64,000 bases of DNA from an uncultured Clostridia bacterium (GCA_947627465.1 CANQWD010000002.1:62001-126000), one strand, 5' to 3'; shown: positions 33,965-44,778, counted from the stretch's first letter. Numbers and translations are program-made. Notes: generated by a model not told the origin, from the letters alone.

Positions 33965-34599
33965 ATCGTGCCCTCCCCTCGTCTGTCACGGGAGAGCTTC
34001 TTTTTCGCGCTGACGCGTTTTCCCGTAACGGCGCGGCACACCGCCGCCAATATCCCGACGAGCATAAAACCGAAGAACGGCGATTTCGCGGCGGGCATGA
34101 GCGGATCAAACCAGCGCATTCCGAAAAACGTTCCAAACGCCAACAGTTCGCGGATAATCCCCACGATAAACGCCGCCAAAGCGTAACCCAGAACATATAT
34201 AAACGCATCGACCGCCATTGCGCCGTAGGGCTTCAAATAGAAGCGCGTCTCGGTCTTGGCGAGCAGCAGGGAATTTACGGTAAGCAGTTCTATATAAAGC
34301 ATAACGTTTTTTGTCGTTTCGGGAAACCATTTTTCCAACAAAACGACCGTGGGTATAAACAATCCCGCCGCGACCACGGCATAAAGCATCGTTCTTACCG
34401 AATAGACTATCTTTCGCGGAATGAAGCGGCACAGCAAAATGCTCGTGTAGCTCATCATAAAGAAACTCAGCACCAGCACCAGCGCGCGTTCTCCGGATGT
34501 CGCAGCAACGATGATCGGCGCGGTGACAAGCCCGCTCATCAAAACTATGTTCTGCCTGAGCAGCCCGTCAAGGCTCACGGAGCGTTTACTTTTGTTCAT
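33961..34599 (-). CDS. RnfE-like membrane protein lacking both ligand cysteines
   Basis: 212 residues with six membrane segments, Rnf/Nqr D-E family. The canonical NPVLVQLLGLCPLLAVT region reads NIVLMSGLVTAPIIVAAT, and the canonical NCIILGRAEA reads NSLLLAKTET, so both cluster-ligand cysteines are replaced. A basic C-terminal tail (KRVSAKKKLSRDRRG) is cytoplasmic. The start overlaps the RnfD-like gene by 14 bp. Fold assignment rests on order, size and residual motif similarity. Confidence 0.78.
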   Translation of the reverse strand: MNKSKRSVSLDGLLRQNIVLMSGLVTAPIIVAATSGERALVLVLSFFMMSYTSILLCRFIPRKIVYSVRTMLYAVVAAGLFIPTVVLLEKWFPETTKNVMLYIELLTVNSLLLAKTETRFYLKPYGAMAVDAFIYVLGYALAAFIVGIIRELLAFGTFFGMRWFDPLMPAAKSPFFGFMLVGILAAVCRAVTGKRVSAKKKLSRDRRGEGTI

Positions 34600-35737
34600 T
34601 CTCGTTATCCTCCTCCGCGGGCTTTGAGCCGTTTTGCGCGGCTTTGTCTTTTCTTCTGCGGGAACGGCGCATCTTAGTAACCTTGCCGTCGATGGGCGGC
34701 ATATTGTAGCGGTACTTTTCGGGAAGCTCTATCTCCTGCGTGTCGGTAAGCTTCATGGAACCGCCCTGTATCTGTGTTTTTGATTTCTCGAACATATTAA
34801 GATAGGTTCTTTTGAGATACACCACGTTCTCCACTATTCTGTCAAAGCTCGAACACAGCGCACAGGTAATAAGCAGCGCGAAAACAAAGCTGCCCTCCGT
34901 TTTTCCGAACGCTCTGAATATCATCGCGGTGCAGCCGAGCATAACCCCGTAAAGTATTTTGCCCGCCGTTCGCTTTGGTATTCTGTAAGGCTCTGCGGCA
35001 AGAAAGACCGTTCCGAAAACCAGATAGCCCGATGAAAACTCATACGCCACCGACTGCAGCCCGTTAATTCCCGCTCTCGGGAAAAAGAACGCGAGCAGTC
35101 CCGCCGTCAAGAGACACGGAAAAGTCACAAAAAAGCTGCTGCTTCTGCGGAACGCCATACACAAACCGCACACCAGAATAAGTCCCGTAAAGACCGCGCC
35201 TATGGGTCCTGATACAAGCCCCATCAAGGTGTCGCCGACGCTTTGCGAGGGGACGCTGTGAATGTACAGCGAGTAATCTATCGAGCGGCTGACCGTGCCC
35301 GAATATTGCTCGAATACCGAGATCTTATCGCCGAATTTCGGGAAATACAGCATATCGGCGGGGTAACAGACGATAAGAAAAGCCGTTGAAATAGCGGTCG
35401 GGCTAAAAATTATATTGTCCGAACCGCCGAAAAGATGCTTGCCTATCACAACGCTCAGCAGCGCCGACATAACGATAAGCCAAACCGGGACGGTCACCGG
35501 CATCATCAGCGCGGAAGCCAATCCCCAAAACGGCACAGCAGAGTCCTTAACATCATATTTTATTTTTCTGAACAGACAGCATAACGCGTCCGTTATCATA
35601 TATATCAAAACGCTCATCACCGCGACGAAAGCGGCGCGCGCGCCCTGCAAAAACACAGCGGGGATCAGCAAAAGCGCCATTATCATGGTTCTTTCAAGAT
35701 ACACGCGGCGCGGTTCACGCTCGGCGAGTTTTATCAT
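34586..35737 (-). CDS. RnfD-like membrane protein without FMN-attachment motif
   Basis: 383 residues with about ten membrane segments. The NqrB/RnfD hallmark GKHLFGG..NIIFSPTA is present, and SSGYLVFGTVFLAAEPYR corresponds to the usual GAFFIATDPVT. The periplasmic SGAT site, to which FMN is covalently bound in RnfD, is not seen; the segment reads SVPSQSVGDTLMG. A charged C-terminal extension of about 85 residues (PEKYRYNMPPIDG.., RRSRRRKD) is unusual for the family. It starts 5 bp after rpe, so the rpe-D-E-A genes are cotranscribed. Confidence 0.78.
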   Translation of the reverse strand: MIKLAEREPRRVYLERTMIMALLLIPAVFLQGARAAFVAVMSVLIYMITDALCCLFRKIKYDVKDSAVPFWGLASALMMPVTVPVWLIVMSALLSVVIGKHLFGGSDNIIFSPTAISTAFLIVCYPADMLYFPKFGDKISVFEQYSGTVSRSIDYSLYIHSVPSQSVGDTLMGLVSGPIGAVFTGLILVCGLCMAFRRSSSFFVTFPCLLTAGLLAFFFPRAGINGLQSVAYEFSSGYLVFGTVFLAAEPYRIPKRTAGKILYGVMLGCTAMIFRAFGKTEGSFVFALLITCALCSSFDRIVENVVYLKRTYLNMFEKSKTQIQGGSMKLTDTQEIELPEKYRYNMPPIDGKVTKMRRSRRRKDKAAQNGSKPAEEDNENEQK

Positions 35738-35742
35738 TATTG

Positions 35743-36393
35743 TTATCCTTTCAGCGCGGCGTTAAGCTCACGCATATTCTTTGCTTTAAACAGGCTGGTT
35801 CCCGCGACAAGCACGTTTGCGCCCGCGGCAATGGCTGTTTTGGCGGTTTCGGAGTTTATACCGCCGTCCACTTGAATGTCAATTGAACAGCCATGCTCGT
35901 CGGCATAGCGGCGAATCTTTTCGACCTTCGGCATCATATCCGCCATAAAGCCCTGTCCGCCGTAACCCGGCTCCACGGTCATCACCAATATCATATCGCA
36001 CTGTTCCATAAAATCCAAAGCGCGTTCGGCAGGGGTAGCGGGCTTTATCGCCACCGACGCTTTCAAGCCGCGCTCGTGTATTTTCTCCAAACACAACGGC
36101 ACATCGCAGCCGCTTTCCGCGTGGATAGTTATGATGTCCGCGCCCGCGTCGGCGAAAAGATCTATCTGCTTTGTCGGGTCTTCCACCATAAGGTGAACGT
36201 CCAACGGCATTGAGGTCGTTTTTTTTATGCACTTAAGCACGGGCGAACCATAGGTTATCTGCTCCACGAACCGTCCGTCCATAACATCAAAATGTATCCA
36301 ATCAACGCCCGCGCTCTCACAGCGGCGAACCTCGCCCGCGATATTGCCGAGATCGCATGAAAGCAGCGAAGCGGAGGTGATTATATTTTTCAT
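35743..36393 (-). CDS. rpe: Ribulose-phosphate 3-epimerase
   Basis: 216 residues, full length. It interconverts ribulose 5-phosphate and xylulose 5-phosphate in the pentose phosphate pathway. It has the opening SASLLSCDLGN, WIHFDVMDGRF (metal His and catalytic Asp), DVHLMVEDP, TVEPGYGGQGF and IQVDGGIN (catalytic Asp). It heads the minus-strand operon running through the Rnf-like genes to tetR. In many clostridia rpe follows rsgA/prkC; that context is not seen here. Confidence 0.95.
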   Translation of the reverse strand: MKNIITSASLLSCDLGNIAGEVRRCESAGVDWIHFDVMDGRFVEQITYGSPVLKCIKKTTSMPLDVHLMVEDPTKQIDLFADAGADIITIHAESGCDVPLCLEKIHERGLKASVAIKPATPAERALDFMEQCDMILVMTVEPGYGGQGFMADMMPKVEKIRRYADEHGCSIDIQVDGGINSETAKTAIAAGANVLVAGTSLFKAKNMRELNAALKG

Positions 36394-36473
36394 TACAATC
36401 GTACCCTTTCCAATTCAAAAGCCGCAGTGATCTATCATAAGGCAAACCGCCGCTTTTACTCCATACAATATAT

Positions 36474-38158
<1,685 letters not shown>

Positions 38159-38185
38159 GGCGTACTGCATAAATGAATACATAAG

Positions 38186-38225
38186 CCGTGCTTTCCGTTT
38201 TTATTGGCAAGCGCGGTCTTTTTTT
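38186..38225 (+). terminator. Intrinsic terminator after guaB
   Basis: CCGTGCTT pairs with AAGCGCGG (one wobble) across a 15-nt loop; TCTTTTTTT follows. Confidence 0.7.
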
Positions 38226-38265
38226 GCCAAATGTGCGGTTGCCATAAATTGAATTGTTCCGCAAA

Positions 38266-38291
38266 AACCGCTCCAAGCATTTGGAGCGGTT
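38266..38291 (-). terminator. Intrinsic terminator after alcohol dehydrogenase gene
   Basis: AACCGCTCCAA (38266-38276) pairs perfectly with TTGGAGCGGTT (38281-38291) around GCAT; the minus strand runs into TTTTT. Confidence 0.85.
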
Positions 38292-38327
38292 TAATAAATT
38301 AACGAATACCCCGATCAAATCGAGTTA

Positions 38328-39545
38328 TCAGAAATCAACCTCGGTGTCGTAGTAGCAGCACTTAAGCAGTTTCTCCATCTCCTCCTGAGAGGGCTGTCTC
38401 GGGTTGGAGCCTGTGCATGCGTCTCCGATAGCGTTCTTAGCTATTTCGGGCAGTCTTTCAAGGAACACGTTCTCGGGAACGAAGCCCTGGTCGCAGGGAT
38501 AACTGTCCGCGCCGTAGTTCTTAATGCAGTGCGGGATCTTAAGCTGATCGTTCATACCGCGCAGGTACTTGATAAGCAGCTCTACCTTTTCATCGTCATT
38601 GCTTCCGCCGAGGTGCATATAGTCCGCGATAACGCCATAACGCTTTTTAGCCGCGGGATCTTTGGCGTTGAACGCGATAACTTTCGGCAAGTACATTGCG
38701 TTTGCCGCGCCGTGAATGATATGCGCGCCGTAGTCGGCGAACGCAGCGCCGGTCTTGTGCGCCATGGAGTGCACGATGCCGAGCAGCGCGTTCGAGAACG
38801 CCATGCCCGCGAGACACTGTGCATTGTGCATATTCGCACGGCTGTCTGTGTCGCCGTTGTAGGACTTGATAAGGTCAGCCTGTATCATCTCGATAGCGTG
38901 AATGGCAAGAGCGTCCGTGTAGTCGCAATTAGCAGTGGAAACATATGCCTCGATCGCATGAGTTATTGCGTCCATGCCCGTATGAGCGCAGAGCTTCTGC
39001 GGCATTGTCTGGGCAAGATCGGGATCGACGATCGCCACATCGGGCGTGATCTCAAAGTCGGCAATCGGATATTTTATGCCCTTATCGTAGTCCGTGATTA
39101 TCGAAAACGCGGTAACTTCCGTAGCCGTGCCGGAAGTCGAGGAAATAGCGCAGAAGTGCGCTTTTTTGCGCAGTTCGGGAATTCCGAATACCTTGCACAT
39201 ATCCTCGAACGTGCAGTCGGGATACTCGTACTTTATCCACATTGCCTTAGCCGCGTCGATAGGCGAACCGCCGCCCATTGCAACTATCCAATCCGGCTCA
39301 AACTCCAGCATTTTTTGAGCGCCGTTCATAACGGTGGTTACGGACGGATCGGGTTCAACTCCCTCAATGAGCGATACCTCCATACCCGCAGCCTTTAAGT
39401 AATCCTCGGCTTTCTGCAAAAAGCCAAACTTCTTCATTGAGCCGCCTCCGACAACAATGACAGCTTTTTTACCCTTAAGATTTTTCAAATTCTCAAGAGC
39501 GCCCTTTCCATGATACACATCACGCGGTAAACAAAATCTAGCCAT
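38328..39545 (-). CDS. Iron-containing alcohol dehydrogenase
   Basis: 405 residues, group III Fe-ADH, close in outline to clostridial butanol/ethanol dehydrogenases. The nucleotide site is MGGGSPIDAAKAMWI. The metal site comprises HTGMDAITHAIEAYVS and GIVHSMAHKTGAAFADYGAHIIHGAANA with its His residues. It reduces aldehydes with NAD(P)H in fermentation; substrate and cofactor preference cannot be read. GGAGGGTATAATT gives the ribosome site. Monocistronic with a good terminator; the upstream gap 39546-39784 holds only a TAAAAT -10-like box with a poor -35. Confidence 0.92.
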   Translation of the reverse strand: MARFCLPRDVYHGKGALENLKNLKGKKAVIVVGGGSMKKFGFLQKAEDYLKAAGMEVSLIEGVEPDPSVTTVMNGAQKMLEFEPDWIVAMGGGSPIDAAKAMWIKYEYPDCTFEDMCKVFGIPELRKKAHFCAISSTSGTATEVTAFSIITDYDKGIKYPIADFEITPDVAIVDPDLAQTMPQKLCAHTGMDAITHAIEAYVSTANCDYTDALAIHAIEMIQADLIKSYNGDTDSRANMHNAQCLAGMAFSNALLGIVHSMAHKTGAAFADYGAHIIHGAANAMYLPKVIAFNAKDPAAKKRYGVIADYMHLGGSNDDEKVELLIKYLRGMNDQLKIPHCIKNYGADSYPCDQGFVPENVFLERLPEIAKNAIGDACTGSNPRQPSQEEMEKLLKCCYYDTEVDF

Positions 39546-39784
39546 AATTATACCCTCCTAAATCTCTTTGTGAAAATTTGTTGAAAACTACCAATTATTT
39601 TCACCTTGCACTTTAATTTTACCACACTTTTTAAAATTTTTAAATGATTATTTTCGCATACTCATATATGTTTTTTGATATAAACAAAAGTGCTGCAACA
39701 CAACGAAAGATCCCGCCGATTTTCGACGAGATCTTTCGCTGTGTGTTTTTATATTAGAAGAAAATTTTCTGATGTCCTACATTG

Positions 39785-42700
39785 TTACGAGGGGTAGCAG
39801 TAGCATACAGAGTAAACCGTGATGCTGCCGTTCTTTGCGCTGACGTGAATTTGATCCAGCTTGCCGAAGTCGCTGCCGAAAGCATTCACGATTTTGTCGT
39901 ATCTGAACTTCGCGAAGCAGTGACCGTTGGCAGAACCATATTCATTAGCGTCTACCTTTGCCCAATTTGCGCCGCCGCTCCAGCTTTGCAGAACAAGTTC
40001 AAGTTCACGCTCGGTTCCCGAATACTCAACATAGAAGTAACCGTTGCGCTTGATGTTGTTCGCGTCGAATTGACCGCCGTTCTTTTTAGTCATTACGGAA
40101 ACTGCCTGATTCCACCAGCTTGCGCTTGAATTGCCCCAGAACGCCGATACGTAAGCGTCGCCGCTCGAGCTGCCGGTGTTGCCTGTATTACCCGTGTTAC
40201 CTGTGTTGCCTGTGTTGCCTGTGTTGCCGGAAGAATTTCCGAAATCATAGCAAAGAGAGTAAACGGTAACGGATTTGTTAGTAGAGCCTACATAGATCTT
40301 GTCAAGCAGACCGGCAAAGTTGTTGGAACCGAACGCCTTTACACAGTTGTCATAAGAGTACTTTGCGTAGCTGTGACCGTTCGCCTTGCCTGTTTCGCTT
40401 GCTTTGACCTTAGCCCAGCTTGCGCCGCCGCTCATGCTCTGCAAAATAAGTTCGCCGCGCGTGCCGCTGTACTCAACGTAGAAATGTCCGCCTGCCTTGA
40501 TGTTGTTTGCGTCGAATTTGCCGCCAAATCTCGTTGTTGCAACGTCGACAGCCTGACCCCAGTTAGACGAGGATGATTTGCCGTAGAACAGCGAAATGTA
40601 CTGATCGGTTGCACCGCTGCCCGTGTTGCCCGTGTTGCCTGTGTTGCCTGTGTTGCCTGTGTTGCCCGTGTTGCCCGTGTTACCCGTGTCGCCTGTGTCG
40701 CCTGTGTCACCCGTGTTTCCGGTGCTGCCGCTTGTGCCGCCGGGGTAAACGGAACAGATCTTAGAGGTATTCTTGATGCCGTTGGTATCATTAACCAGTG
40801 TGTTGCCCCATTCGGTGAGGGAGGTGCCGTTCCAATTGTTTGCAATGTCAAGATAAGCGAGATCGCTGTTGTTGCCCTTCCAAGACCAGCCGAGATAGCC
40901 GACGTTCTTTTCGCGGCAGTAGCTCATAATGGTGTATTCGTCAACGTCGCCGTTGGAGTGACGTCCGCCGAACTCGCCGATAATAACGGGAACACCCGTG
41001 CCAAGCGCGTTGTTGATGTTGGTCTTAACGGTGTTTGCGTCGCCTCCCGCGTATTCATACATGTGAATGGAGAACGCGAGGTTCTTGTTGGGATCCGCCT
41101 GATAAACAGACTTGCCGTAGTCCTTGATGGAATCGGGATACTGACCCCAGCCCGCGCAGTCAACGATGAGCATGTTCTCGATGCCCGCGCTTCTGAGAGA
41201 CTTAACGGCTTTTTTGTTGCCTTCCGCCCACTCGTAACCGTTCCAAGTGCCATACCATTCGTTTGCTATGTTGACTATAACGTATTCCTTGTTCGCGTTA
41301 AGGACATCCTTGATCTCTTTCCAGTAATCTACCGCACGATCGAGAGAATAGGTGTCGTCCTTGCCCGTCGCGTCGTGCACTTCAAGTATGCACACCAGCT
41401 TGTTGTTCTTGCAGAGATCGATTATCTTCTTGACCTCGGAAACGGAGGTCTTTGTGTATTGCTGACCGTTGGAGAGCACCACGCGCACGGTGTTCGCTCC
41501 TGTTGCCGCAGCGCCCTTGATGGATTCTTCGGTGTTGTTCGGGAACCAAGCGTGAGAAACATTCACGCCTCTCATAACGAACTCGTTGCCGTTCGCGTCG
41601 AGTATCTTGGTGCCGTTGGTGCGGAAGCCGTCCGAAGTCGTTGTGCCGCCCGTGTTGCCCGAGTCGCCTGTATTGCCCGTGTTGCCCGAATCGCCCGTGT
41701 TACCCGAGCTGCCCGAGGATTTGCCGAAATCATAGCAAAGAGAGTAAACGGTAACGGATTTGCTCGTAGCGCCTACATAGATCTTGTCGAGCAGTCCGCT
41801 GAAGTTGTTGGAGCCGAACGCCTTTACACAGTTGTCGTAAGAATATTTCGCGAAATAATGACCGTTTGCACTGCCTTGTTCACTCGGAGATACTTTCGCC
41901 CAGCCCGCGCCGCCGCTCATACTTTGAAGAATAAGCTCCAGTTCGCCCTTAGTGCCACTGTATTCAACATAGAAGTGACCGCCGCTCTTAATGTTGTTCG
42001 CGTCGAATTTGCCGCCAAATCTCGTTGTAGCAACATCGACAGCCTGACCCCAGTTGGAGGCGCTTGCGTTGCCGTAGAACAGAGAAACGTAATCGGAGGA
42101 AGAACTGCTGCCCGTGTTGCCGGTATCGCCCGTGTTGCCGCCGCTATTGCCGCCGCTTGAGCTTTTACCGTAAACCTTTATCATCGCGTTGGCGATATCG
42201 GGATAAGTAAACGAGTTGGAATTTCTGTTGAAGATACCGAAATGTTCGCCGCCGTAGCCCGTTGCGTTGTTATCCCACCAAACGCACGCCATTCCGCGGT
42301 CTTTAGCCATTTGCGCGTAGATCTCCGCGTACTTTGCTCTGGCTGAGTAGTTGTTCTTGTCGGTCGCGCCGAATTCGCCGATAACAACGGGGATTCCCTT
42401 GCTTACGAACGCGGAATTAAGCTCGTCGAAAATGCCTTTAAGCTCGTTGTAGTCGCTGTCGCGCCAGTCGTTATGACCGTTGCCCTCGTAAGCGAAATCC
42501 CAAGGCTTGTAAGCGTGAATGGATACCGCTACCATATCGTCGTTAGCGAGCTTCTTCCAGCCCCATACCTTGGGCGAATCCGCGGAAGCGCAGTAGGTAG
42601 GCATCATAACAAGACGCTTGGAGTTGTTGCCGCCTGTCGCTCTGATAGCGGCTCTCGCGGCTTCGTTGGTCGTGTTCACCGCGTTATAGAACGTCTCGTT

Positions 42701-43309
42701 GCCGCCCCAGTCGTCGCCGCAGCGCGGTTCGTTGTTGACCTCGAACACCAGTTTGTCGCCGTAGTTCTTAAAGCGGTTGCCGACTTGCGTCCAGATAGCT
42801 TTAAGCTCGTTTGCGATACGCTGATTCTGCCAATCGTCGTAGGAGATCATAGTCTGGAGATCGTTGTGATGAACGTTGATGATAACGTACATACCCGCGT
42901 CCAGACCGTAGTTTACGACTTTCTCAACTCTATTTAAATAAGAAGAGTTTATCGTGTAGTTTGACGGGTTCGAATAGTTGTCGTCCCACCTTACGGGAAT
43001 TCTGATAGTGGAGTAGCCCTGCTTTGCAATGGCGTTCACCATATCTTTGGTGATACGCGGATTGCCCCAACCCGTCTCGTTGTTTTCGGATTCAAGCGAG
43101 TTGCCCATATTCCAGCCCGCGCCCATATCGGCAACTATCTGCGCCGCGGACATTCCGCGCATAGAACCTGCCGCATCCGCAACCGTGTTAGTTGCCGAGA
43201 AGTACGTTCCAACAACGCCTAACAGCATCGACAACGCGAGCACCACGCCAAGTAACGGATTACATTTTTTAAGTAACGGATTACATTTCCGAGGATTCGA
43301 CTGTGTCAT
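39785..43309 (-). CDS. Secreted GH5 cellulase - CBM - GH5 mannanase - CBM - CBM
   Basis: 1174 residues. A signal peptide ends near VADAAG. The first GH5 domain (about 50-390) is GH5_4-like: MGAGWNMGNSLES, acid/base Glu in VFEVNNEPR, nucleophile in VVIGEFGA. The second (about 565-860) is GH5_8/mannanase-like: RTNGTKILDANGNEFVMRGV, acid/base in NIANEW, nucleophile in VIIGEFGG. Three related binding-type domains of about 105 residues (YVSLFYGNASASNWGQAVDV..) follow the catalytic domains; the family number is uncertain, CBM80-like being one possibility. Linkers are GNTG repeats. There is no dockerin, so it is free or CBM-tethered. ATG 43309 follows AAGGAAATGTGCT; a TTG at 43339 lacks a ribosome site. 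Confidence 0.9.
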   Translation of the reverse strand: MTQSNPRKCNPLLKKCNPLLGVVLALSMLLGVVGTYFSATNTVADAAGSMRGMSAAQIVADMGAGWNMGNSLESENNETGWGNPRITKDMVNAIAKQGYSTIRIPVRWDDNYSNPSNYTINSSYLNRVEKVVNYGLDAGMYVIINVHHNDLQTMISYDDWQNQRIANELKAIWTQVGNRFKNYGDKLVFEVNNEPRCGDDWGGNETFYNAVNTTNEAARAAIRATGGNNSKRLVMMPTYCASADSPKVWGWKKLANDDMVAVSIHAYKPWDFAYEGNGHNDWRDSDYNELKGIFDELNSAFVSKGIPVVIGEFGATDKNNYSARAKYAEIYAQMAKDRGMACVWWDNNATGYGGEHFGIFNRNSNSFTYPDIANAMIKVYGKSSSGGNSGGNTGDTGNTGSSSSSDYVSLFYGNASASNWGQAVDVATTRFGGKFDANNIKSGGHFYVEYSGTKGELELILQSMSGGAGWAKVSPSEQGSANGHYFAKYSYDNCVKAFGSNNFSGLLDKIYVGATSKSVTVYSLCYDFGKSSGSSGNTGDSGNTGNTGDSGNTGGTTTSDGFRTNGTKILDANGNEFVMRGVNVSHAWFPNNTEESIKGAAATGANTVRVVLSNGQQYTKTSVSEVKKIIDLCKNNKLVCILEVHDATGKDDTYSLDRAVDYWKEIKDVLNANKEYVIVNIANEWYGTWNGYEWAEGNKKAVKSLRSAGIENMLIVDCAGWGQYPDSIKDYGKSVYQADPNKNLAFSIHMYEYAGGDANTVKTNINNALGTGVPVIIGEFGGRHSNGDVDEYTIMSYCREKNVGYLGWSWKGNNSDLAYLDIANNWNGTSLTEWGNTLVNDTNGIKNTSKICSVYPGGTSGSTGNTGDTGDTGDTGNTGNTGNTGNTGNTGNTGNTGSGATDQYISLFYGKSSSSNWGQAVDVATTRFGGKFDANNIKAGGHFYVEYSGTRGELILQSMSGGASWAKVKASETGKANGHSYAKYSYDNCVKAFGSNNFAGLLDKIYVGSTNKSVTVYSLCYDFGNSSGNTGNTGNTGNTGNTGNTGSSSGDAYVSAFWGNSSASWWNQAVSVMTKKNGGQFDANNIKRNGYFYVEYSGTERELELVLQSWSGGANWAKVDANEYGSANGHCFAKFRYDKIVNAFGSDFGKLDQIHVSAKNGSITVYSVCYCYPS
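40618..40720 (-). repeat. 9-bp minisatellite encoding the Gly-Asn-Thr linker
   Basis: About eleven tandem units related to GTGTTGCCC/T (plus-strand reading) encode GNTGNTGDT. Shorter runs recur at 40171-40232 and 41650-41708. Slippage here would change linker length in frame. Confidence 0.85.
43250..43291 (-). repeat. 21-bp tandem duplication in the signal-peptide region
   Basis: AAGTAACGGATTACATTT occurs at 43250 and again at 43271, giving KCNPLLK-KCNPLLG in the protein. The duplication keeps frame and extends the n-region. Confidence 0.85.
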
Positions 43310-43505
43310 AGCACATTTCCTTTCTTCAACATTATGCAAATGTATTTTAGTGAACTTGCTGCCCGCAAAGCAAATATTGCGTATTAAATCCCCCTTTCAA
43401 CCGTTCGAGAAAGTATGCCGTCGATCAAAAACATAAATTTGATTTTGATGACAAGCTTTATAAATCTGTTATGCAAAATCAGCATACATCTATGTCGTTG
43501 AATAC

Positions 43506-43534
43506 ATTATAGCACATGTAATCGTTTTTGTCAA
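43506..43534 (-). promoter_or_regulatory. SigA promoter of the GH5 enzyme gene
   Basis: Minus strand TTGACA (43529-43534), 17-nt spacer, TATAAT (43506-43511). The leader is about 190 nt. The rest of gap 43310-43792 is AT-rich with only the hairpin at 43738. Confidence 0.85.
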
Positions 43535-43737
43535 CATTTTTTCACAAAAAACTTTAAAATTTTTAAAAAATTTTCCTAAAAGTTTAGCTAAATTACTTAA
43601 ATAATGGATTACGCAACAAATTTTATCAAACTGCTTTATTTATGTAGAGTGTATTATTAAACGACTTTACATTTTTATAAAATCTGTGTTGGCGCACGGA
43701 TTTTTTATAGGTAAAATAAAAGCAACACCGCACAAAG

Positions 43738-43772
43738 AACGCGAGTGTTGACGTTCCGTCAACCTGCGCGTT
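43738..43772. terminator. Terminator-like hairpin after lysR
   Basis: AACGCG/CGCGTT and GTTGAC/GTCAAC stack with a 3/3 internal loop; T-tracts on either side are short. Confidence 0.5.
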
Positions 43773-43792
43773 TTGTACGGTATTGCCTAAAG

Positions 43793-44692
43793 TTAGCCGC
43801 CGGCGGCGCGATTTTTCCTCACGCACTCTATAAATCTCAAAATATCGTCGGACGGGTCAAGCGGGTACAATATCCCGTATGGTATGCTGCGCTCCCATTC
43901 AACGGGTATCGAAACGAGCGCCGGATGAACCTCGCGCCAGCATTCCAAAGTAAGCAGGGCGCTGCCCGTTTGCACGGCGCGGTTGAATACGTCAAGATCG
44001 TAAAACTGAGGTGCGTCCTCTATTTTTATTTGCGGGTGATTTTTTTCAAGATAGGCGCGGATATCATCGTTCACCTCGGAATCGCCGCGCTTTACCATTA
44101 TGAGCGTCTCGCCGTAAAGATCTTCAAGCTTCACGGAGCTTTTGTGCGTCAACGGGTGTTCGCGCGGCACGGCTATCATTTTCTTGTATTGACCGAGCGG
44201 CTCGAAATTACACAGCGACAGCCACTGCTTTGAATCGCATACGCCTATCAGAAAATCTAATTTCTCGCCCAACTTCCCTATTTCGGAGAGAATACCCTCG
44301 TGGTCGTCCTCAAACGGCACAAGGTGCAGTTTGTAGTCTGGAAATTCGCCGTTCAGCTTGTACCACAAGTCCATAAACGGTTTGGCGGGATTTAAAAGCG
44401 ACGTTCCCACACAAAAAGTCGTGTTGTAAGCCTCGGTCGCCGCCTGCGCTTCGGCGACGGCTTTTTTTGAGTATTCGATAATGCGCTTTGCAGTTTTGTA
44501 AATAATTTCGCCCGCGGGCGTAAGCTTAACGCCGCTTGAATTTCGCTTAAAAAGCTTCAATTCAAGTCGGCTTTCGAGAGCGTTTATCTGCTTCATTACA
44601 GCGGTCGGTGAAATAAACAGCCGCTCCGCCGTCTTTGTAAAGCTGCCGCAGTCAGCCGCCGTAATAAATGTTTCAAGCGTTATGTCATACAT
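43793..44692 (-). CDS. LysR-family transcriptional regulator
   Basis: 299 residues. The N-terminal winged helix (1-60) is classic: LETFITAADCGSFTKTAERLFISPTAVMKQINALESRL. The C-terminal periplasmic-binding-like effector domain begins near FCVGTSLLNPAKP. ATG 44692 follows AAAAGAGGTGCCATAGT. It is divergent from the flavodoxin operon, which is the expected target. The promoters share a dyad, ATTCC-N7-GGAAT, consistent with autoregulation and activation. Confidence 0.9.
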   Translation of the reverse strand: MYDITLETFITAADCGSFTKTAERLFISPTAVMKQINALESRLELKLFKRNSSGVKLTPAGEIIYKTAKRIIEYSKKAVAEAQAATEAYNTTFCVGTSLLNPAKPFMDLWYKLNGEFPDYKLHLVPFEDDHEGILSEIGKLGEKLDFLIGVCDSKQWLSLCNFEPLGQYKKMIAVPREHPLTHKSSVKLEDLYGETLIMVKRGDSEVNDDIRAYLEKNHPQIKIEDAPQFYDLDVFNRAVQTGSALLTLECWREVHPALVSIPVEWERSIPYGILYPLDPSDDILRFIECVRKNRAAGG

Positions 44693-44731
44693 ACTATGGC
44701 ACCTCTTTTCTATAAACTTTAGGTTAATACC

Positions 44732-44778
44732 ATTATAACACATCGGATATTCCGTGTCAAGGAATTCTGTGGTATAAT
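44732..44778. promoter_or_regulatory. Divergent lysR / flavodoxin-operon promoters with LysR-type dyad
   Basis: lysR (minus): TTGACA (44755-44760), 17 nt, TATAAT (44732-44737). Flavodoxin operon (plus): TATAAT (44773-44778) with a poor -35 (TTCCGT), as expected for an activated promoter. ATTCC-N7-GGAAT (44749-44765) overlaps both -35 regions. Confidence 0.7.

Noticed and set aside
33362-35737. Canonical Rnf ferredoxin:NAD oxidoreductase
   Set aside because: RnfB, C and G are missing and most cluster and flavin attachment residues are replaced.
40618-40720. Short tandem repeats that could suggest a CRISPR-like array
   Set aside because: Units are 9 bp with no spacers and encode the in-frame GNT linker of the GH5 enzyme.
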